DNA of 64,000 nt from Acestrorhynchus altus. Taxonomy: Eukaryota > Chordata > Actinopteri > Characiformes > Acestrorhynchidae. Where the stretch lies: contig CM067503.1 of assembly GCA_034509495.1 (NCBI GenBank), forward strand, positions 11,651,658 to 11,715,657. The letters are read 5' to 3'. A program made the translations under genes and the position numbers. Shown here piece by piece: positions 59,621 through 64,000 of the stretch; position 1 is the first letter of the stretch; each line of letters begins with the position of its first letter. The notes beneath the pieces were generated by a model. That model did not search any database and was not told the DNA's origin. It saw only the letters and a program-made list of their open reading frames with translations.

Positions 59621-60394
59621 ATGTAGAGAAAGTAAACAATTTTGACATTTTATGCACATGCTGGAATGAAAAAAACACTTCTGACACACAGTCCTTTTAA
59701 TCAAATAGTACTAAATATGTAAAGGAAACATGCATTTTCTGGCAGCACGGATAACAGAATATATCTGTACCAAACCATAACCTAATTACACAATTACCTT
59801 AATTACTGTTTTTATTATCAGACTTTTTCTGGTGCCCTTTTTACAGTGCAGTGACAGCACATTAAACTGAGCTGCAATCCTTTGCTTGACCAGATCATTT
59901 AAAAAAACTGAGATGGAGCTGGCTTAGAGAAGATCATCTTTTTCAGATTTAGAATGTTAACCCTGAGTGATGAAGGCCTGGACAGTATTGTTAACTGATT
60001 GTGCAGCGCTGTGGTGGGCAATTATACTAATGTCAAGAACAGATTATACTACTGACTGATTATTCAGTCCCTGGCAAGTCATTGATGAAATAATCAGTGA
60101 CCGTGACAGTGTGCCTGTCTAAACAGTGACCAAATGAAGTGCAGATGAGCTACATTACTCAAAGAACAAAGTAAGAAATTCACAATGAATTCCATAATTT
60201 AAAAAAGGTTTTACTTTTTGTTCTTATTTTTCTTTAAATAAATTATATGAAAGTCTGCAGTCCATTTGTGAAATGTCAATTATACAATAATACAGAAAAT
60301 AACATTTGACAGATATTCTTTATTACAATAAAAATGTACTACAGAAAATAATAACCAAATAATAACCTTTACATTCCAACAACATAACAGCCTA

Positions 60395-60424
60395 AATAAT
60401 AATAATAATAACAATAATAATAAC

Positions 60425-60469
<45 letters not shown>

Positions 60470-60470
60470 T
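60395..60470. repeat. (AAT)n microsatellite
   Basis: About 25 units with two AAC interruptions. A poly-leucine frame on the minus strand is an artefact. Confidence 0.95.
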
Positions 60471-60627
60471 CTGATAAGTCAAATATTTTGAATAGAATCA
60501 AATGACATTTTTTTCCATTTAAATGTTTCATTTCTAGGTCCAATTTCAATCTACATTCAGTGTTCTCCATGTCTTTCTATTCATTCAGCAGCACTGAACA
60601 AAGTTTCAAACAGAGTACAAAGCAGAC

Positions 60628-60690
<63 letters not shown>
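60628..60690. repeat. (AAT)n microsatellite, second tract
   Basis: About 21 uninterrupted units, 158 bp after the first tract. Confidence 0.95.
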
Positions 60691-60692
<2 letters not shown>

Positions 60693-61318
60693 CTGTTTGA
60701 CTGTAACAGATTTGTTGAGGGAAGTGAAGAGGTGTCATTCTTTTAATATCGAAACCTGATTTAAAGTAGTCGCTAGCTGTGCTGCTGATTTTCTCTACAG
60801 AGCATATAATGTTACATTATATTAGAGAGAGACAGACAAAAAAACAACAACAAAACAGTGTAAATCGTCACTGACATGCAAAAATCTCAGAAACTTTACA
60901 GGAGAAAGAAAAAATTTCAATGGACGTCAATGTAAAAACAAAATATTGGTTCATCATGAGCTTCAGCTACAAAATAAAGAACTACAAGATTCTATGATAG
61001 AAATCTATGATAAAATCAATCTCTCACACATTTATAGTCTGAAAAGTGTTCAGAGAAACGCAGTTCTCACAGGATGTTCCTCTTCATGCGGTCCTGACTA
61101 CTCACACTAATTACGTACTGATTAAGTGCTCCTCTCTATGTTCATTCAAGTTTCTGGAAAACAGAATGCATGGCAGTGTGACACTAAGCATGCTGTTTCT
61201 GCGGCATGGCACTGATAAGTGAATGGGTTTTTGTAGTAACCAGTTAACCTGAAATCACTGCTGCTGTGTTGCCTACAAATTTGGTCTGAAAAATTAGGAT
61301 AGAGAGCCAATAAACATA

Positions 61319-62335
61319 CAACCCCTGGCAAAGTTCTATCAACTGTTTAATTTTGTAGAAAAAGGTTAATGAAAAAGACAACACAAAACACAAACCAAAT
61401 TCCAACCTTTTGACATTAAGAAACAATAAAAAAATGAAAGAACTATAATTGTTGTAGTCAGTCAAAATTGTGTTTTAGACCAATTAGAGGAAAAAAATAT
61501 AGAATTCTGAAATGAAAAATGGTATTCTTCATAAACCTGTCTGTAACTGTTTCTTATTGCTGTCCCCAGATCAGCTTTGCAGGTTGGAGCCTTGTCTTTC
61601 TTCAATTTCCACCCAGTAGTTTCAACTGGATTGGACTATTTGAAGGCCATGTGAGTGATTATATGTCATTCTTGAAGGAAAGTTTTCATATCCATTGCAC
61701 ATCCTTTCAACTGATTGAATTAAAAAGTATCCAACATTTCTATGAAGACACTGGCATTTATTAAAGATGTAATGACTGTCTTCTCTGTTTTCAAGACATA
61801 TTGTTGTCTATCTTGATGCTTTGATCTTTTCCTTGGTCTGCCTGTATGCTTCCCTTTTACAACCTTCCCATTTTGTTTGTACTTTTTCCAGATTTTAGAC
61901 ACAGCTGACTGGGAACAACCAACATCTTTTGTAAGATTCCGCAATGATTTTCTTTCTTGAAGACTTTTTATAATTCTCTCCTTTGATTCAACTGACATCT
62001 CATGTGTTAGAGCCATGATTCACGTCAATCTGCTTTGTGCAACACCTCCAAGGTGTGAGCACTCTTTTCTAACTGAAGACTAATTAGCAGATTTAATCAG
62101 ATGGCGTTTTTGTTATCATTTTTAGAGTTATTCCATAGTATTTTCCTCAGAATTTAGTGATCGTATATTTTTTCCTCTATTAGATCTAAAAACACAACTG
62201 TAACTGACTACAACAATTATATTACTTTATTTATATATTTCTTAATGCCAGATGTTTGGAATTAAAAAAATAATAATTCTGCCATGTCTCTGTGATGAAC
62301 TTTGAATACAAAATTATACAAATGAAAGAACTTCC

Positions 62336-62340
<5 letters not shown>
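61319..62340 (-). mobile_element. Internally deleted Tc1-like transposon
   Basis: Left end ACAACCCCTGGCAAAG. Left arm words (GACATTAAGAAAC, TATAATTGTTGTAGTCAGT, TAGAGGAAAAAAATATA) recur inverted between 62150 and 62340. The right outer end fades into a (CA)n tract. Total about 1.0 kb versus about 1.6 kb for full elements, owing to a deletion inside the transposase gene. Confidence 0.85.
61560..62016 (-). pseudogene. Tc1-like transposase with central deletion
   Basis: Starts at 62016 (MALTHEMSVESKERIIKS) with a helix-turn-helix (VGCSQSAVSKIWKKYKQ) and the GRPRKRS hinge. After the DRQ segment (near 61815) the frame jumps to INASVFIEMLDTF, which normally follows the second catalytic block. Beyond a stop it continues as MKTFLQE and DKAPTCKADLGTAIRN, the C-terminal region. 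The first and second catalytic aspartates are deleted, so it is inactive. Confidence 0.85.

Positions 62341-62389
<49 letters not shown>
62337..62389. repeat. (CA)n microsatellite
   Basis: About 26 units abutting the right end of the Tc1 relic. Confidence 0.95.
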
Positions 62390-62391
<2 letters not shown>

Positions 62392-63434
62392 CACCAAGAA
62401 TGTAGTGCAGGACACCCTAGTTTTCTAGAATAAGACAGCAATAGGGACAGAAGCTGATCTTGCTGTCACCTGTGATACCCAGCATGCTGTCATTTATGGC
62501 TTCTAGTTGTGATTGGTCTCCTATGGAAGTGAAGATGCACCTGTGGGCCTCTGCTTTCATATCGCAGAGGACTGTGATTAATGGCAGGATCCACACCCTC
62601 TCTGACCCACAGCCTCTTCTCCACCATTATACCCCCAAATTAGAGGCCTACTTGTCCAGGTCCATATCCCCCTGAGAGCAACAGTGGGAGTGTGAGATGA
62701 CAAGCTCCACGTTTGGCCTCTCCCTGTGGGAAAGGTTCATGTCCAGAAGTGACTGCCTGACTCTGAATGTGAAATAGAGCTATTATGTAAATCTTTGCTG
62801 TGCACGTGTATCTTGGGAATGCAGACTTCTTTTTATTTTTCTTTCCTTTTTTTTAAGTTTACTTTTCTCGTGGTTTAGAATTACAGTAAAATCCAACATG
62901 GCTCCCTCAAGATGTAACGGAATGACTTATGTCAGACCAGTTACTTCACCTGAATGCTTTTTTTGTGTTCGAATGTTTTTATGCCTTTAATTTACATATG
63001 AGTTATCATGTTTCCTTAACCCTGCAGTCTTCCTCTAAGACTGCACATATATGTCATCAGTGTGCTGTCAGCAGTGAGCAAAGCATCACGGGCTTACAAC
63101 CCTTAAACCAAAAAGTGATGTTTCCCTAATGTTAGGGTCACTCTAGGAAAAGTCATTTCATTTCAGGTTGATTAAAGATCATTGACTATGGCTTATCTGC
63201 TGTTAAACATCATGATGAAATTCAAGCTTTTGAGTCACGACTAAATTACACACTTTATTACATGCCGTTTAGGACAAGCTGAGATACAGAACTGTAATTC
63301 GAAGTCAAAACACTGACAAAGCAGGGTGCTTACCTGAAGACCCCTGTGAAGAGCTTGCGAGATAATGGTTGGAGTACAGGTAAAGTGAATGGGTAACTCT
63401 TAGACGTAGCATCTCATTTCACAAATAGTTAAAG
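62390..63434. other. Gene-less stretch
   Basis: No gene recognised. About 62450-62760 is GC-richer and repeat-free, a possible conserved non-coding block. The rest shows nothing specific. Confidence 0.35.
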
Positions 63435-63715
63435 GTTGCTGATAGGATCATAAATGGCCACAGCAGTCTTAACTGTTAGATGAAGGATAGTCTTATCCTC
63501 CTGTAACTATGGTTAACTAAATTGTTGCTAATCAGATCATAAACAGAGTGTAGAGGCTTTGTTTGTAGTTTGTTCAAAGACAGGTTATAACAGGAATGTT
63601 GCTGATCGGATCATAAACGGCCACAGCAAGTTTAGAAGTTTGGTGTAGTGGCTTGTTTGTAGTATTGGTCAAAGACTGCTGTTTGGATCATAATTGGCCA
63701 CAGCAACTTTAGATA
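63435..63715. repeat. Degenerate tandem repeat, four units of about 75-88 bp
   Basis: Each unit begins with a GTTGCTGATCGGATCATAAA-type core, at about 63435, 63523, 63598 and 63675. Three continue with GGCCACAGCA. Units 2 and 3 also share GTAGNGGCTTNGTTTGTAGT and a TCAAAGAC block. Old and diverged. Confidence 0.8.
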
Positions 63716-64000
63716 AATTTAATTTGGAAATGGGGTGGGTCCTATGTATAACCACAGTTGTTAGGTACAGGATTCCTGTACTTTTTAAATTACACATGTG
63801 GGCTGAGCAACAATTTTACACAAATATGACTTGAGCTATTCAGTCATAAAAAAAGTTGCACCTAGAAGGAAGTGTGGGATTGCAATGCTATTTGGAAAGA
63901 AGATAAAGGTTACCAGGAACAATAATTGATTTAGATTTAGAATTTGAATAACATGGGCAATTTTTATTGAACAAAACAAAACAACAGCACAAGTCAGAAT
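63716..64000. other. Window end, nothing recognised
   Basis: AT-rich sequence without exon, repeat or RNA features that I can support. Confidence 0.4.

Noticed and set aside
60280..60570. Poly-leucine frame on the minus strand
   Set aside because: Translation of an (AAT)n microsatellite.

Overview
This is a vertebrate nuclear window, almost certainly from a teleost fish. It has GT-AG introns, conserved vertebrate proteins, long (CA)n, (AT)n and (ATT)n microsatellites, and very many Tc1-type DNA transposons and MITEs. Several interspersed repeats look like families I associate with otophysan fishes (characins, catfishes and relatives). That placement is an inference made without a database.

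Two protein-coding genes lie head to tail on the + strand. The first is transferrin receptor 1 (tfr1/TFRC). Eighteen coding exons between 5442 and 13907 give an unbroken 780-residue reading frame. Its long 3'UTR carries five iron-responsive elements in a 2+3 arrangement, the hallmark of TFRC mRNA. The second is tnk2 (ACK1, the Cdc42-associated non-receptor tyrosine kinase). Seventeen coding exons from 22445 to 37997 give a 1099-residue frame: SAM-like N-terminus, tyrosine kinase, SH3, CRIB, clathrin box, Mig6-like segment and UBA. A GC-rich block at about 17.49-17.83 kb, roughly 0.5 kb after the likely tfr1 poly(A) site, is the best tnk2 promoter candidate. Both proteins act in clathrin-mediated trafficking. 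TFRC and TNK2 are also neighbours in mammals (human 3q29), so this is conserved linkage and not an operon.

Layout: 1-5.4 kb, tfr1 upstream region with a broken hAT/BED transposase. 5.4-17.0 kb, tfr1, with a nearly intact, very young Tc1 element in one intron. 17.5-40.6 kb, tnk2 and its likely 3'UTR, with a 53-bp minisatellite, a LINE tail and several MITEs in its introns and UTR. 40.6-64 kb, no gene that I can recognise; it holds four Tc1-like relics, retroelement tails and simple repeats, and some unique-looking, balanced-composition stretches that could be conserved non-coding elements.

I do not see a previously undescribed molecular system here. The points most worth following up are the IRE array (one IRE has an upper-stem mismatch), the loss of the RGD tripeptide in the receptor's helical domain, an alternative N-terminal exon of tnk2, a PPxY-to-LPxY change in Tnk2, the young Tc1 copy, and several dated or nested transposon relics.
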